Shown here piece by piece: positions 22,323-34,430 of a DNA stretch of 64,000 bases. The stretch lies in assembly GCF_000787575.1 (NCBI RefSeq), contig NW_012236528.1, positions 931,552 through 995,551 of the forward strand. The letters are read 5' to 3'. Numbering within the stretch: the first letter of the stretch is position 1; each line of letters opens with the position of its first letter. The stretch is from Acytostelium subglobosum LB1. Its lineage: Eukaryota > Evosea > Eumycetozoa > Acytosteliales > Acytosteliaceae. Made by a program: the position numbers and the translations under genes. The notes under the pieces were generated by a model. That model had not been told where the DNA came from, did no database searches, and saw nothing but the letters and a program-made list of their open reading frames with translations.

Positions 22323-22674
22323 CTATCAAGCCATTCTTGATAGATGTGTATGCATCATTAATAAAGCTCCCAGGCCATGTTGGCATCCTGTAACATCATT
22401 CCTCTCCTTCTCCTTCTCCTATCTCTTGTGTGTGTGCATATATGATGCTGTGGCAGTCGCGGCGACAACTAACTTAGTTAACTGTCAAGTCTATTGCCGA
22501 ATGAATATCTGTTATTGATGGTACTATTGCTATTTATTGTGTATCCAATTACATGTGTGTGTTTGTTGTTGTAGCCACTTGCTTGCATGCTGCATGCCAG
22601 CGACACTATATTGTTGATGTTGATTAATGATGAATGATCGAGAAGATATAACTATATCAAAGGGTGCTTGCTGT
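22323..22674. other. Convergent 3' region
   Basis: Lies between the ends of mef2A (plus) and the small mitochondrial-type gene (minus). AATAAA at 22360-22365 is 38 nt after the mef2A stop and is its likely polyadenylation signal. No other feature seen. Confidence 0.6.
22360..22365 (+). terminator. Putative polyadenylation signal of mef2A
   Basis: AATAAA shortly after the stop codon of mef2A, in the convergent spacer. Confidence 0.5.
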
Positions 22675-23352
22675 TTAGAGCTGCTTGATCGACTCTGGGG
22701 TGAGGGAGTTGACGAATGAAGCGATAGCCTCGTCGTGAGCCTCCTGGAGGAGCTTTCTCTGCTCGGTTTGCTCCTTGGCAACCTCTGCTTGGGCTGTTAT
22801 GTTCAATTTGATCATATATTATTGTTAGTTTCAAAGGTTTGGTCTACCTACTTGCTGAATGCTGTTTCTTCAAATATTTACTCTTCTCCTTGTATGTAAC
22901 ATTGTATCTCTGGGCGGTTGGGGCAATGTCTGGTCTGGCAAGGAAGTCCTTGATCTGCTGATCGATGTTCTTGGTGGAGTATGATCTCTGTTGCTATATT
23001 AAAGTTGTGATCATCATAAGTTGATTCGCATTAGTATCTGTCTTGTCGTTCATTCATTCATTCATTCATTCATTGTTTCGCTCCACTGTGTGTCGATCGA
23101 TAAGTGTCGATATCAGTTTAGTTTGATCACAACAATGAGAGTGTTGTCGTCTATTGTGTATAGCTTCTTCCTAAATCGAGTCTGCTGCTGCTGCTGTTGT
23201 TGTTGTAGTTGTTGCTATTGTTATCATTATACGCGTATAATAATACACTGTCGATGTCATGCATGACCTGTTGAGTTGACTTGTTCTGTTAAGATGACAC
23301 CTACAGTGAACAAAGAGGCAGTTCTTGAGTTGAGGAGTCTTCTGGACATCAT
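22675..23352 (-). CDS. Small mitochondrial-type protein (102 residues)
   Basis: Three exons on the minus strand: 23305-23352, 22852-22993 and 22675-22793, which join in frame. The protein opens MMSRRLLNSRTASLFT and continues QQRSYSTKN. This is rich in Arg and Ser with no acidic residue, the look of a mitochondrial presequence with a cleavage-like RSYST. The mature part is helical and charged (DQQIKDFLARPDIAPTAQRY, then AQAEVAKEQTEQRKLLQEAH) and ends SIKQL. I do not recognise the family. A small matrix or inner-membrane complex subunit is plausible from size and charge (inference). The first intron is long for this window (311 nt) and holds a (CATT)n repeat. The gene shares a 299-bp divergent upstream region with PIF1. 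Confidence 0.75.
23050..23074. repeat. (CATT)n repeat inside an intron
   Basis: Six tandem CATT units (plus strand) within the first intron of the small mitochondrial-type gene. Confidence 0.8.
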
Positions 23353-23651
23353 TTTCAATAGATTATTTCTTTGAGTGTATAAATATATATATAAAAGTGT
23401 AAGTATGTAGTTAAGTAGATTGATTGATAGGAGAGCGTGACGCGAGTCAAGTCTGTCTCTGAGTGTGTGAGTGTGTGGGAATGATGATCATTCAGAAGCC
23501 CAGTGCATTATTTGTTTTTTTGAATCCAGGTCAAATTCATAACGTTACACTCATGAGGAGTTGTTCTTGGAACGCGCCTTATTAATTATCTCTTTGGAAA
23601 GTAATAATTATAGTCCATATTATTTATAATTGTTTATATACATACAATAAG

Positions 23652-26002
23652 ATGAATAGTCTAAACAACAATACAAAGTACTTTAGATCCAATCAACGAT
23701 CAAACAAGACGTCATCATTGAACAATAACTCGATAATAACCGATTTCTTCTCTGTTGTATCAAGTCAGACAACGAATAAACAAGGACTACAAGCACAGCA
23801 GCCACCACAACAACAACAACAATCACTACACCTACATTATCCGAATGCCAACAACAACAACAACAATAACAACAATAACAACAGATCAACTTCAACAACA
23901 CAGACTTCATCATCATCTCCACTCAGCAACAAACTAAAACGATTATATGATATGGACCTCTTGGACGATGACCCGCCACAACATCAGCAACAACAAGAGG
24001 ATCATCAACAACAACAGCAACAGCAACCAACAAAGAAGATGAGACCTGATGTTCAAGATGAAGAACCTGACTTCTCATTCGACTTCAGTGGTCAGTTTGA
24101 TAATGACGACGATTATCTATCATATTCTACCAAGGCGACATCAACAAGCACGACATCAACAAGCACGACATCAACAAGCATGACATCAACAAATACATCA
24201 AATCCACTTTCATTGACAAAGCCACAATCACAAGTTCAAGGTCAAACACAACGCAAACAACCGATGGTATCTGCATTGATGCCTTCAAAGATTGGTCTGA
24301 ACAACACTGGCTTTGTAAACACATTGTCAATATACAAGAGCAATCCAAGTCTTTCACTCAACAGTTCTCTGTCACCAACAACCTCGACTACATCCACAGT
24401 ATTTCAAACACCTTCCTCTAGCCTGGTCAAGCCTACTCTTCATGGTCTGGGGAACAAACAATCACAGTCACAGATATCACAGTCATCTCAGTCATCTCCA
24501 ACTACCAATCAATCAATGTTCAAACAGATCAACAACTACTCATCGGAATCATTGCTATCTCATCGATCATCTGGTACCGGCAGTAATAACACATTCAACG
24601 TTGTACCGCCTAAGGGCGGCAACTCAAAGAAGGCCCCACCAAAGTACAAACGATCAATTGAGGATATCAAGATATCAGAGACACTATCGCCTGAGCAACG
24701 ACATGTTGTGGACTTGGTCTTGGGCGGCAGCAGCATCTTCTTCACAGGCAGTGCAGGCACGGGCAAGACATACGTCCTTCGCGAGATCATCCAGGCACTG
24801 CGTTTTCTACACGGCGACTGTGTCCACGTCACTGCTAGCACTGGTATCGCCGCTTGCAACGTTGGCGGCACCACCCTTCACTCGTTCGCCGCGATTGGTC
24901 TCGGTGACAAGCCGGCCAAAGATTACATCCGCTCGATTGCAGGCAACAACAAGAACCTGCTGCGGTGGCGCCAGACCAAGGTGCTGGTCATCGATGAGAT
25001 TTCAATGATCTCTGCCGAGCTGCTCGACAAGCTGGATCAGATTGGAAGGGCTCTGCGCAGCTCACCTCGACCCTTTGGCGGCATACAGTTGGTGTTGGTC
25101 GGTGACTTTTGCCAACTACCGCCCGTGTCCAAGCAGACGGCTGCATCGTACTGCTTCAGGGCTGTCTGCTGGGAGATGATGATTGATCATTCGATCCTCT
25201 TGACCAAGGTGTACAGACAGAAGGATGACAAGTTTGTCAAGGTCCTTAACGAACTGCGATTTGGTGTCATCTCTGATGTTGGTCTAACTACTCTCAATCA
25301 ATGTGTTTCCAACAATCTAGACGCTACCGATGGAATCATTCCGACTGTCTTATGTATGTTGCTACGAACTGAACTCGGAGACTACCAATCCTAACGCGTA
25401 CCATCCCCACCAACAATAATCTAGACCCTCATCGAGCCAAGTGTGATGCTGAGAATGAAAGGAAGTTACAAGCTTTGGCTGGAGAGGCAATGGTGTTTGA
25501 GGCCGAGGACGAAGGACCCGATCCATATAGAGACATGCTGAAGAACATGCAAGCCCAATCAACAGTGACATTGAAGATTGGTGCTCAAGTGATCCTATTG
25601 AAGAACTTGGACTTTGAAGAGGAGTTGGTCAATGGATCACGTGGCGTCGTCGTGGCTTGGGCGGCCGAAGATTCGATGCCCATCGTCAAGTTCAGCACTG
25701 GCACATTGCGCAAGATCGTCAAGGAGGTCTGGAACATCGAGCAGGGCAACGTCAAGGTGGCATCAAGGACTCAGGTGCCGCTGGCGCTGGCGTGGGCACT
25801 GAGCATTCACAAGAGTCAAGGAATGTCGATCGATCGATTGGTCATTGACCTCGAGGGCACCTTTGAGTATGGACAGGCTTACGTGGCACTGAGTAGAGCG
25901 ACCTCCCTCACCGGCCTTCAACTCAAGTCCAAACTACAGTCCAATCAACTCAAGGTGCATCCAGAGGTTGTCGAGTTCTACAAGCAAATGGAGAAACTCT
26001 AG
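23652..26002 (+). CDS. pif1: PIF1-family DNA helicase
   Basis: Exons 23652-25353 and 25425-26002 join to 759 residues. The 71-nt intron begins gtatgt, contains CTAAC and ends ctag. The first 340 residues are low complexity with Q, N and TST repeats. The helicase core then shows Walker A GSAGTGKT (366-373), motif Ia TASTGIAA, Walker B VIDEIS (D448, E449), the PIF1 signature region LVGDFCQLPPV, motif IV-like VYRQKD, and a C-terminal HKSQGMSIDRLVIDL with YVALSRATSL. PIF1 helicases are 5'-3' enzymes that unwind G-quadruplexes and act at telomeres and in mtDNA. Residues 26-33 (NSIITDFF) resemble a PCNA-binding PIP box with Asn in place of the initial Gln. No clear mitochondrial presequence is visible, so a nuclear role is favoured. 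Confidence 0.92.
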
Positions 26003-26268
26003 GATAGATAGAGGAGGACAGGACGCAAGCAAGTACTTTGACAGACTACCAAAGATTCAGTGGATGATACATTTGGAAGCAAGCTCAAAGTATTGATTCA
26101 GTAAACTTGTGGATAAATTATGTTTATATGTTATTTTGGTGCAATGCTGGACTTGGACCTATTCCAGGTCCGGTGACTGGTTTGAGATGGAAGTCTGTGT
26201 GGAAAGAAAGACTGGCGGTATACAATGGAAGGGATGATAATGGTGATGATGGACACATCACATTACAT

Positions 26269-27835
26269 TTAGAGGCTCTTTCTCAAGGTCTCAGCAACCT
26301 TGTCGATAAAGTCAGCGGTGTTGAGGTAGTGCTCACGCTTGAGATCCTTCTCCTCGTAGACGCACAGAGCAAGGTCCTTGGTCATGAAGCCCTTCTCGAT
26401 GGTTTGGACACAAGCCTGCTCCAGCTTGTTGGTAAAGTTGAGCAACTCGGCATTGTTGTCGATCTTGGCACGATGAGCGAGACCTCTGCTCCAGGCAAAG
26501 ATGCTGGCCACTGAGTTGGTGCTGGTCTCCTTGCCCTGCTGGTGCTGACGGTAATGTCTGGTGACGGTGCCGTGGGCAGCCTCAGCCTCGACGATGTTGT
26601 CGTTTGGTGCAGAGAGCACAGAGGTCATCAGACCGAGCGAGCCGTAGCCCTGAGCCACAACGTCGGACTGGACGTCACCGTCGTAGTTCTTGCATGCCCA
26701 GACGTAGCCTCCGTTGGACTTGATGGCGTAGGCCACCATGTCGTCGATCAGACGGTGCTCGTACCACAGACCGGCGGCCTCGAACTGCTTTCTGTACTTG
26801 GCCTGGTAGATCTCCTCAAAGATGTCCTTGAAGCGACCATCGTACTTCTTCAGGATGGTGTTCTTGGTGGACAGGTACAGGGGGAACTTCCTGTCGAGAG
26901 CGTAGCCAAAGCACGAGTGGGCAAACTCAGTGATGGACTCGTCAGTGTTGTACATGCCCATGGCAATGCCGTTGCCCTTGAAGTCAAAGACCTGGCGGGA
27001 GATTGGCTTGCCGTTCTTTGGTGTGACGATCATCTCCAACTTGGCTGGTCCCTCGACCAAAAAGTCGGTGGCCTTGTACTGATCACCGTGTGCATGTCTG
27101 CCAATGACGATTGGCTTGGTCCAACGTGGCACCAATCTTGGGATGTTCTTGCAGACGATTGGCTCTCTGAACACAGTACCTCCGAGAATGTTACGGATTG
27201 TACCGTTTGGTGACTTCCACATCTCCTTCAACTTGAACTCTGTATTTTAGTTGATGAAACATCCGTTAGTCAGTCAGTACTTCTAGACCAAAGTATGAAG
27301 ATTGATCATGTATGACTTACCCTTAACACGAGCCTCATCGGGGGTGATGGTGGCACACTTGATACCGACCTTGGCGTCCTTGATGGCCAAGGCAGCATCG
27401 ATTGTCACTTGATCATTGGTGGCATCACGATGTGGAAGTCCAAGATCAAAGTACAATGGCTTGAAGTCCAAGTATGGGAAGACCAACTAATAGTGAGTGA
27501 ATGAGTGAGGTGATGGGTTAGTGTATGTCTCGTCTTCATCGTCACAACGTGATTGTGCTCACCTTTGACTTAATCATCTCCCAAATGATACGGGTCATCT
27601 CATCACCGTCCATCTCAACGACTGGTCCCTTAACCTTGATCTTGGTGACTAGTTTATGACAAACAATAGTGTTAGGTTGTTATCACTATTATGGTTTGAT
27701 TGCTATAGTCTGCTTACAATCTCTGGTCTGGTAACCATTGAAGTTGAGGGCAGAGTAGGTCACTCCGCTTCTGAACTGATTGCCAAGGGCAATGTTGGAG
27801 GTGAACATAGTGGTTCTCTTCAATCCGTTGAACAT
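26269..27835 (-). CDS. idhM: NADP-dependent isocitrate dehydrogenase, probably mitochondrial
   Basis: Four exons: 27718-27835, 27563-27648, 27321-27486 and 26269-27239, which join to 446 residues. The body is a full eukaryotic [68 protein letters not shown], and [20 protein letters not shown] near the C-terminus. The enzyme oxidises isocitrate to 2-oxoglutarate with NADP+ and a divalent metal. About 35 extra residues ([18 protein letters not shown] and on), basic and without acidic residues, precede the conserved start, which points to mitochondrial import rather than the cytosolic isozyme. Introns cluster in the first third. Convergent with pif1, 266 bp apart. Confidence 0.93.
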
Positions 27836-28169
27836 TCTTGATTGTTTGTGATTGATTGTTATATATGTAATTAATTAATAAAGAACAAGTTAGGTTTGTG
27901 AATGGATTGATTGATGGTTGGATGGATGGATAGATAAGGAAGGAATGAGGTTGGATAGATTGAGATTGATTGTGTGAAGAGCAACAATTATTTAATTTGT
28001 GAAAAGCACTAATATCTGGTGATGGTGCGCCCAAAGATAAAAAACAAGTAAAAAACAGGAGCCCACCTTGTGTACATCACGTGATTGATTGAACTTGAAT
28101 GGGCGCAGGTAGTGGAATTGAATTGTTTGGTTGGGTACCAGGATGTTTGTCGCAGTGTGGAATGAATGA
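27836..28169. other. Spacer: isocitrate dehydrogenase promoter / SET-MYND 1 3' end
   Basis: 334 bp with GATTGATT and GGATGGAT repeats near 27905-27935, AT-rich. No gene seen. Confidence 0.55.
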
Positions 28170-29991
28170 TCATGTCCTTTGTGTTTGAGGAGGGAAGTAG
28201 TCAAAGCTCTCAAGGTTGGTTCTGGCCTCTGCGATCATCTCTTCACCTTTCTCCTTTTGTCCAATCGCGCACTATGCATGTGTACATGTGTTAGTATATC
28301 TGGGTGGATGGATGGATGGATGGATTGACGGATTGGAACATACATTAGATAACTACCAAGTCTGTAACTAAAGTAGGAGGTTGATCTGGTCCCAGGTGAT
28401 AGAGGAAGTGCTGTCGGGATAGTGCCAGTACTGGTACCAAGAATGGATACTGGCAGAAAAAGGCCATGTTGTCTGATGGATTGCCTCTCAATAGAGTGAT
28501 CTGGAGATCATAGTAGACCGGGTGTCCACAATGAAGATACTCCAACGCTGGCATCATCTCCTTGAGCTTCTCTACCAACTTTGCACCTCTTGGCACATCA
28601 TCCAGCTCCAGGTCAAGACGCTCGGCCTTCTTCTCCATTAGCTTGAACTTCTTGTATTCACCACCACTGATCTTCTTATTGCACGACATGCAGTACACCT
28701 TGGTGGTGCCACCCTTGGTCTCTTGGACCTCGACGCGGCCATCTGGACAGGCGTTGCACTTGTAAAACTTGCCCAAACGATGGTTGTTGACAAAGTCCTG
28801 GCACACAACACATTGGCAATTGAAGTAGCTGTTCTCCTTCAACTGTTGGCGCAACTGATTGTGTTCTTGACCTTGCATATGGTAGTGAATGAGTATCTCC
28901 TCTCCTTGCTCAATAGGTCGCAAAGCTCTCAACTGGCACGAGTTGTCTGTGAACAACTGGATAGCATTTGGACGACATCTGATTGTTTGTTTGTTGGAAG
29001 TTGGTTGAAGAGTGAGTGATTGTGATTGAGTGATTGAGTGATTGAGGCTGACCAAGGAGTGAACTTACGAGTGGTTTAGTAAAGATAGATATGGATATAT
29101 CACGGCGGCCTTTAGTACTTGATCATCATCCACATGAAATCCATTTGTCAATCCCTAAAGATTGATAGATTGATTGAGTTAGTGAGTGTGGGTTTATGGA
29201 TGTCTTGACATAAACATACCTTGCTCAAGTAATCAAGGACATTGATTGTTTGGTCGTTGGTAACATTCTTCATGGGCTGCTTCGTGAGAATGGATGCTGT
29301 AATACTAGAGAGCATGGTATATCTAAATCTTTGATCCCCATTCATCTTGTTGATGTCTGTGTATCCAGGTTGATGATCATTCTCGTCTGACTTGAAAGTC
29401 CAGTCCAGTCCACACCATCAAACCAAACATCCAACCAACCAACCAACACTATACTACCATACTATACTTACGTGATAGGAGTTGCTCAAATATCAAGTAT
29501 GAGCCAAAGATGCTCTTGCTCTCTGGCGTGCAAAGGTTGTCACGTTGAAGCTTCGTTCGGATTAGCAATCTGACAAAGAGAGACGCAGTCCTGGGTATTG
29601 GTTCTTGTGATGTGCTTTTAAACACCTTGTATAGTGGACACTCGTACTTGTGCAGGTCCTCCCATGCAGCGATCTGACATTGTCGTGAGCAATAGTATAC
29701 AAAGTGGCAGCCTGCACAACGATCAATCTTGTGATTGGAGTAGTCGTACTTTAAACAGTAATCGCAGACGTAGCCGACCAAGGGATTGTCCACTGCAGAT
29801 GCGAATGAGTTCGCTTTGAATAGTAGGTCACCAGTCGCATATGACTTTGTTGCAAAGCAACCAACTCCTCCCTCTGGCAAAGGGCTTGGTGCAACCTTTA
29901 TACCAGGATGATTCCATTCTCCATTTATCAAGTTTGCTCTAAATACATTATCAAGTATTGAGGTTTGTGATCTGGTATGAACTCCATTCAT
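28170..29991 (-). CDS. SET and MYND domain protein 1 (SMYD-like)
   Basis: Five exons: 29472-29991, 29220-29356, 29069-29154, 28357-28978 and 28170-28271 (488 residues). The order is typical of SMYD proteins: the start of a split SET domain (GVGCFATKSYATGDLLF), a MYND zinc finger (CDYCLKYDYSNHKIDRCAGC, YYCSRQCQ, HKYEC), then the SET core with LSLLNHSCRPNA and LRALRPIEQGEEILIHY, then a post-SET cysteine cluster. SMYD proteins are lysine methyltransferases acting on histones or cytosolic proteins. The SET core NHSCxPN and the GEEILIxY motif are intact, so catalysis is plausible. It is a tandem paralogue of the next gene with the same intron positions. Confidence 0.88.
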
Positions 29992-30286
29992 TCACTTGAT
30001 TATATATATATATATATATATCTCTATATCACTATATATCTATCTAAATCTCTCTATCTTTGATATTATTGAAAGTAGTGCACTTGAATTGTGTTTGACA
30101 AATAAAGTTGTGTACACTAATCAACCCAAATAAGGTAATTGTCATTATTGAAAGATTGAATGTATTTATAAATATTCGAATAATAAGTGTAATAAAGTTG
30201 GAAGTCTGTCCAACAACACCTATCTCTTGGAATTCAATTACAGATGATTATTATTATTATTGGCAATCAATCATTTAATCAATCAA
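29992..30286. other. Spacer between the two SET/MYND genes
   Basis: 295 bp, AT-rich. It contains an (AT)n run at 30001-30021 and an (ATT)n run near 30246-30260. It acts as upstream sequence for SET-MYND 1 and downstream sequence for SET-MYND 2. Confidence 0.6.
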
Positions 30287-32071
30287 TTAATTCTGGTGGA
30301 AGTTGAATCGAACAAGGTTGGGTCTGGCATTGTACATCATCTCTTCTCCTTGGTCTTGTTGTCCAATTACACTAATGATGATGGATGGATGAGGGTTAGA
30401 CATGGAGCATGTGATTGGTTGATTGTGCGAACGATCGGTGAACGAACATACTTTAGGTATCCACCGAGTGTGAAGCAGAAGTCCGAGGTAACAGGGTGAT
30501 CAATACCAAGGTGATAAATATAGTATTGTATGGTGTAAATCAATACTTGGACAAAGAATGGATTCTGGCGATATATTGCCAGGTTGTCATCGGGTCCAAC
30601 TCCATCTGTAATGTTTGGTTGCAACAGTGCAATGATTTGTTGGTATACATTGTGTCCAGGATGAAGATATGCCAACATTGGTGCCAACTCCTTTATAAAC
30701 TTAACCATTTCCTTGCCAAATGGGACGTCTTTGGTTCGTTTAAGATAGTCCTTGGCCATATTCTCCATGTCCTGGTATTTCTTTAGCTGGGCATTGTTGT
30801 ATTGCTTGTTACAAGACAAACAGTATGCTCTGGATGTGCCATCTTTGATTGTGACGTCGACACGTCCCTCTGGACACGCATTGCACTTGAAGTACATGTC
30901 CAAACGATTGTTGTTGATGACGTCCATGCACTTGGGACATGCACAATCAAAGAAGAAGTAGTCCTTTAGGACCTCACGTCTTTCTTCATGTGATTGTTCT
31001 TGAGTACAATAACAAATGAGTATTTCCTCGCCTTGCTTAATGGGTCGCAGCGCTCTAACCTCGCATATACTACCACAGAACAATTGGACTGCATTGGGTT
31101 GACAACTGTGAAGTGATGGGATGGGTTAAGTAAGAGTGAGCACCAGTGATGATGGATGTGATGGCAATGACATACGAATGGTTCAATAGAGAGATGAATG
31201 GATACATTGCTACACCCTTCTCCATGCGTCCTCCACCGACTTGGAATGCATTACGTGATGACTATAATGTTTGATTGATTGAGGTGGATAATCGTTAGGA
31301 CCATGTGTATGCTCCACAGATGAATGAATGAAGGAGCCTATTCATACTTTGGACAAGTAATCAAGGACAATCTTGCTCTTCTCAATGTCCACTGTTGGGA
31401 TTGTCGCTTTGGTGAGTAGTGCAGTTGCCGCGCGGGACATGGCAACATCTATTTCATATTCCTTCGAGCTTCTCTTGCCAGTATCTGTGTGGATGACTTG
31501 TCAATGAGTGATTGAATGAATGTAACGAATGATTGATTGAGGTCGATGACATACTTGGTATCAGTTGTTCACAGACAAGGTATGATCCAACGATGGTCTT
31601 GTCATCTTTGCTTAGGTTGTCGCGTTGTAGTTTGGTCCGGATGAGCATGCGCGCCACCATGATCATGTCCCGAGGTGGAGGATGCTTTGTTTTCTTGTTC
31701 ATATCGAGGAAGAGTGGACATTCGTGCTTGTGCAAGTCTGACCAAGAGTCGACCTGGCATTGTCGCGAGCAGTAGTACACCAACGCACAACTACTGCATC
31801 GGTCCAGCTTGCGTTCAGGCACAAACTTGAAGCATCGATCGCATATATGTTCGGTCACGTTATTCACCACTGCCCAGCAGTACGGTCTGGCCTTGATGAT
31901 CAGGTCACCTGTCGAGTAAGACTTTGTAGCATAACAGCCCAGTGCACCATCCGGCACTGTGCTCTCTGCCACTCTTACACCATCATTCCTCCACTCTTCA
32001 TTTATCAACTTTGCACGCTCATTATTGTCAGCAAGTATTGTAGGTGTAGTATCTGGTATGAACTGCATCAT
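30287..32071 (-). CDS. SET and MYND domain protein 2 (SMYD-like)
   Basis: Five exons: 31555-32071, 31348-31484, 31176-31261, 30452-31105 and 30287-30371 (492 residues). Same architecture as the neighbour: LGCYATKSYSTGDLII, MYND finger CDRCFKFVPERKLDRCSSC with YYCSRQCQ, SET core ISLLNHSCQPNA and LRPIKQGEEILICY, and post-SET cysteines CACPKCMD and CNACPEGR. Exons 2 and 3 have exactly the same lengths (137 and 86 nt) as in the paralogue, so the intron pattern predates the duplication. The last intron differs in phase (2 here against 0 in the paralogue), yet both products align as YLNVIGQQDQGEEM and DLCAIGQKEKGEEM. Role as for the paralogue: probable lysine methyltransferase. Confidence 0.88.
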
Positions 32072-32369
32072 GTATGTATCTGTGTATCACTTCAAGACTT
32101 GAAGTTAAAGACGAGAAGTCTTGATCTTTTTTGCGAAGACGGGTTCGTCCCATAAATAATGATTTGGAGTCAAGGTGAGAGCGAGTGAGTTGTCTTTATT
32201 GTGATTGATTGGATCAGGATGTGGATGGATGGATGTATGGATGGATGGATGGGGATGTAGATATGATTATAATGGCAGAGAGAGAGGACTTCCATGATCC
32301 TTAGGATGGATGATTGAGTAATCATTGTTGTTAGCAACAAATGTGGATGGAGGAGGGAGGAGCAGGAGT
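32072..32369. other. Short spacer with GGAT repeats
   Basis: 298 bp between the SET-MYND 2 start and the AGFG-like gene's stop. It contains (GGAT)n at 32221-32254 and a T-rich tract near 32127. No gene seen. Confidence 0.6.
32221..32254. repeat. (GGAT)n repeat
   Basis: Tandem GGAT/GTAT units in the spacer downstream of the AGFG-like gene. Confidence 0.75.
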
Positions 32370-34430
32370 CTAGAAGAATGAGAATGATGATGGAGATGAC
32401 ATGGTGTTTGGTGCGTTCTTGTTTGGATTGTTGTTGGTGTTGAAGTCACCGAATGGTGATGATTGATTCGAGAAAAATTGTTGCTGTTGCTGTTGTTGTT
32501 GCTGCTGCTGCTGAGGCTGGAATTGTTGGTTTCCACCGCCATTGAATTGATTGAATCCACCGCCACCGCCACCACTTGCAGCCTTTGGTGGGATGCCTGC
32601 TGATGATGGCATTACCATTGGAGTGGAGTTGGTGCCAAAGAAGTCATTGTTCATGCCCATGTTGTTGCCGCCCATGTTGTTGTTTCCCATGCTGCCCATG
32701 CTGCCCATGTTGTTCATATTGTTCATATTGTTGTTCTGGCTGCCCATTGGTGGGGAGAATGGGTTGGCAACCATACCATTGCTGGATGTGTTGTTGTTGA
32801 GGTTGGCGAATGGGTTTGAAGCAGTCTTGCTAACACTGCCTGGTCCACTTGAAGATGTTGGGTTGACGTTGAAAGTTGACTCGAATGGATTGGGCTTGGT
32901 TACACTGCCTCCATTACTACTGATTGCTGTATTGTTGCCACGCTGGGAGTTAGTTGGTGACACTGTATTGAAGTTGTTTGGTGTTCCAGTGCTTGGGCTG
33001 CTAGCAAATGGTGACAAGTTGGCGAATGCTATGATTGATCGGAATGGGTTAGGGAATCATTCCACTCTGGTCACTCACATGTACAATTACACTTACCTCC
33101 TGCGTAGTCCTTCTTCTCTGGTTGTTGAGGTTGCTGTGGCTGCAGTTGTTGTGCAAAGAATGGATTGCTCTGTTGTTGGTTGATGGCGCTGCTCTTGTCC
33201 CAATAGTCGAACCCTGGGTTGGCGGGCTGCTGTTGCTGCATCATCTGTGGCTGATTGAATGGTTGGTTGAATGGCTGAGGCTGGATGAATGGTTGTGGTG
33301 TTTGATTGAATGGCTGGGTTTGGTTGAATGCTTGGTTGAAAGGTTGCTGCTGCTGTTGAGGGTTGAATGGTGACTGTTGTTGCTGGTTGAACGGTTGCTG
33401 TTGTTGTTGCTGTGGGAACTGGAACTGTGACTGAGGAGGGGCCTGTTGAGGCACGCCCCATTGGTTGACACTTGTGCTCCATGGATTGTTGCCACCAGTG
33501 GACCATTGGTTAACCTGTGCGTTGTTGCTGAATGTGTTTGGTTGTTGTTGTTGTATTTGTGGCAGATGTGACTGTGGAGCTGGTGCTGGCGCGGGTGTGG
33601 GCGCTGAGAAGATGTCGGACAGGTCCAACAATGTATTGCTCTGTTGTTTGGGCTGTTGTTGCTTTCCATTGGCGCCTGGTTGGTCGAGCCAGAGGTTGGT
33701 CGAGTTGGTGTTGGATGTATTGTTGTTGTTGTTGTTGTTACCATTTCCATTGCTAAATGTCTGTGAGTTCCTCTTTGGATCGACGCGGATAGGAGGTATA
33801 TCATTGCCTAATATATTCGATAATGGTTCAACCTTGTGTTGTGCTGGGATAACATTGTTAAAGTTGTTGTTGCTACTGTTGTTACTGTTGTTGTTGTTGC
33901 CAAAGTTGCCAAAGTTACTGTTGCTACTGTTGTTGTTGTTGTGATGTGATGGAGCATGTGATTGAGCATGTGATGATGAACCTGCTGTATCGGCCCATTG
34001 CTTGTTGGTGTACTTTAGCTCAATGAAACGTCTGATCCTTGCGGAATCACCCTCTGCTGGCTCAGGGAAGTCCTCAGGTCTCCATCTTGCCAACCAATAT
34101 GCACGAGCAGCCTTGTTTCCACCATTCTGTATCTTTTGTATCTCCTCTGGTTTCCATGATCCCATTGATACAGACTTGCATCTTCTTCCCATGTTTGAAC
34201 TGTTCATTCATTCAATCATCCAATGTTAGTATGTGTGTTCATCAATCAAACATCATCAATGAATTGTGAACTTACTGTATTCCACTGCATGATTGACAGA
34301 CGAATGTAGCAAGCTCCAAACAGACGTATACTGGACCCTTCATTGAACAGTCCATACATCTCTTATTGTCATCCAATGTCATAAGATCACGAAGGATCTT
34401 CTCATTCTTATCAGCTCCTGGTTTGCTCAT
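32370..34430 (-). CDS. AGFG/AGD14-like ArfGAP-domain protein with NPF motifs
   Basis: Three exons: 34276-34430, 33097-34199 and 32370-33028 (638 residues). The zinc finger is C25-x2-C28-x16-C45-x2-C48, followed by SGIHSNMGRRCKSVSMGSWK and NGGNKAARAYW, which match the AGFG (Hrb)/plant AGD14 branch of ArfGAPs. The rest is Q/N-rich with many NPF-type and FN motifs (NPFFAQQ, SNPFAN, ANPFS) that bind EH-domain endocytic proteins. It is therefore likely an endocytic or Golgi trafficking adaptor. Oddity: the catalytic arginine expected at C48+5 (GIHR in plant homologues) is Ser53 in this splice form. The H52-S53 junction falls exactly on the first intron, so an error in my splice choice is possible, but the only good acceptor gives Ser. 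Confidence 0.85.

Noticed and set aside
26542-27213. 223-residue open frame antisense to isocitrate dehydrogenase
   Set aside because: Val/Leu/Asp-rich shadow of the conserved enzyme; no independent signal.
32148-32155. TCCCATAA near the SET-MYND 2 start
   Set aside because: Followed only by GGAT/GATT repeats; no candidate small RNA.
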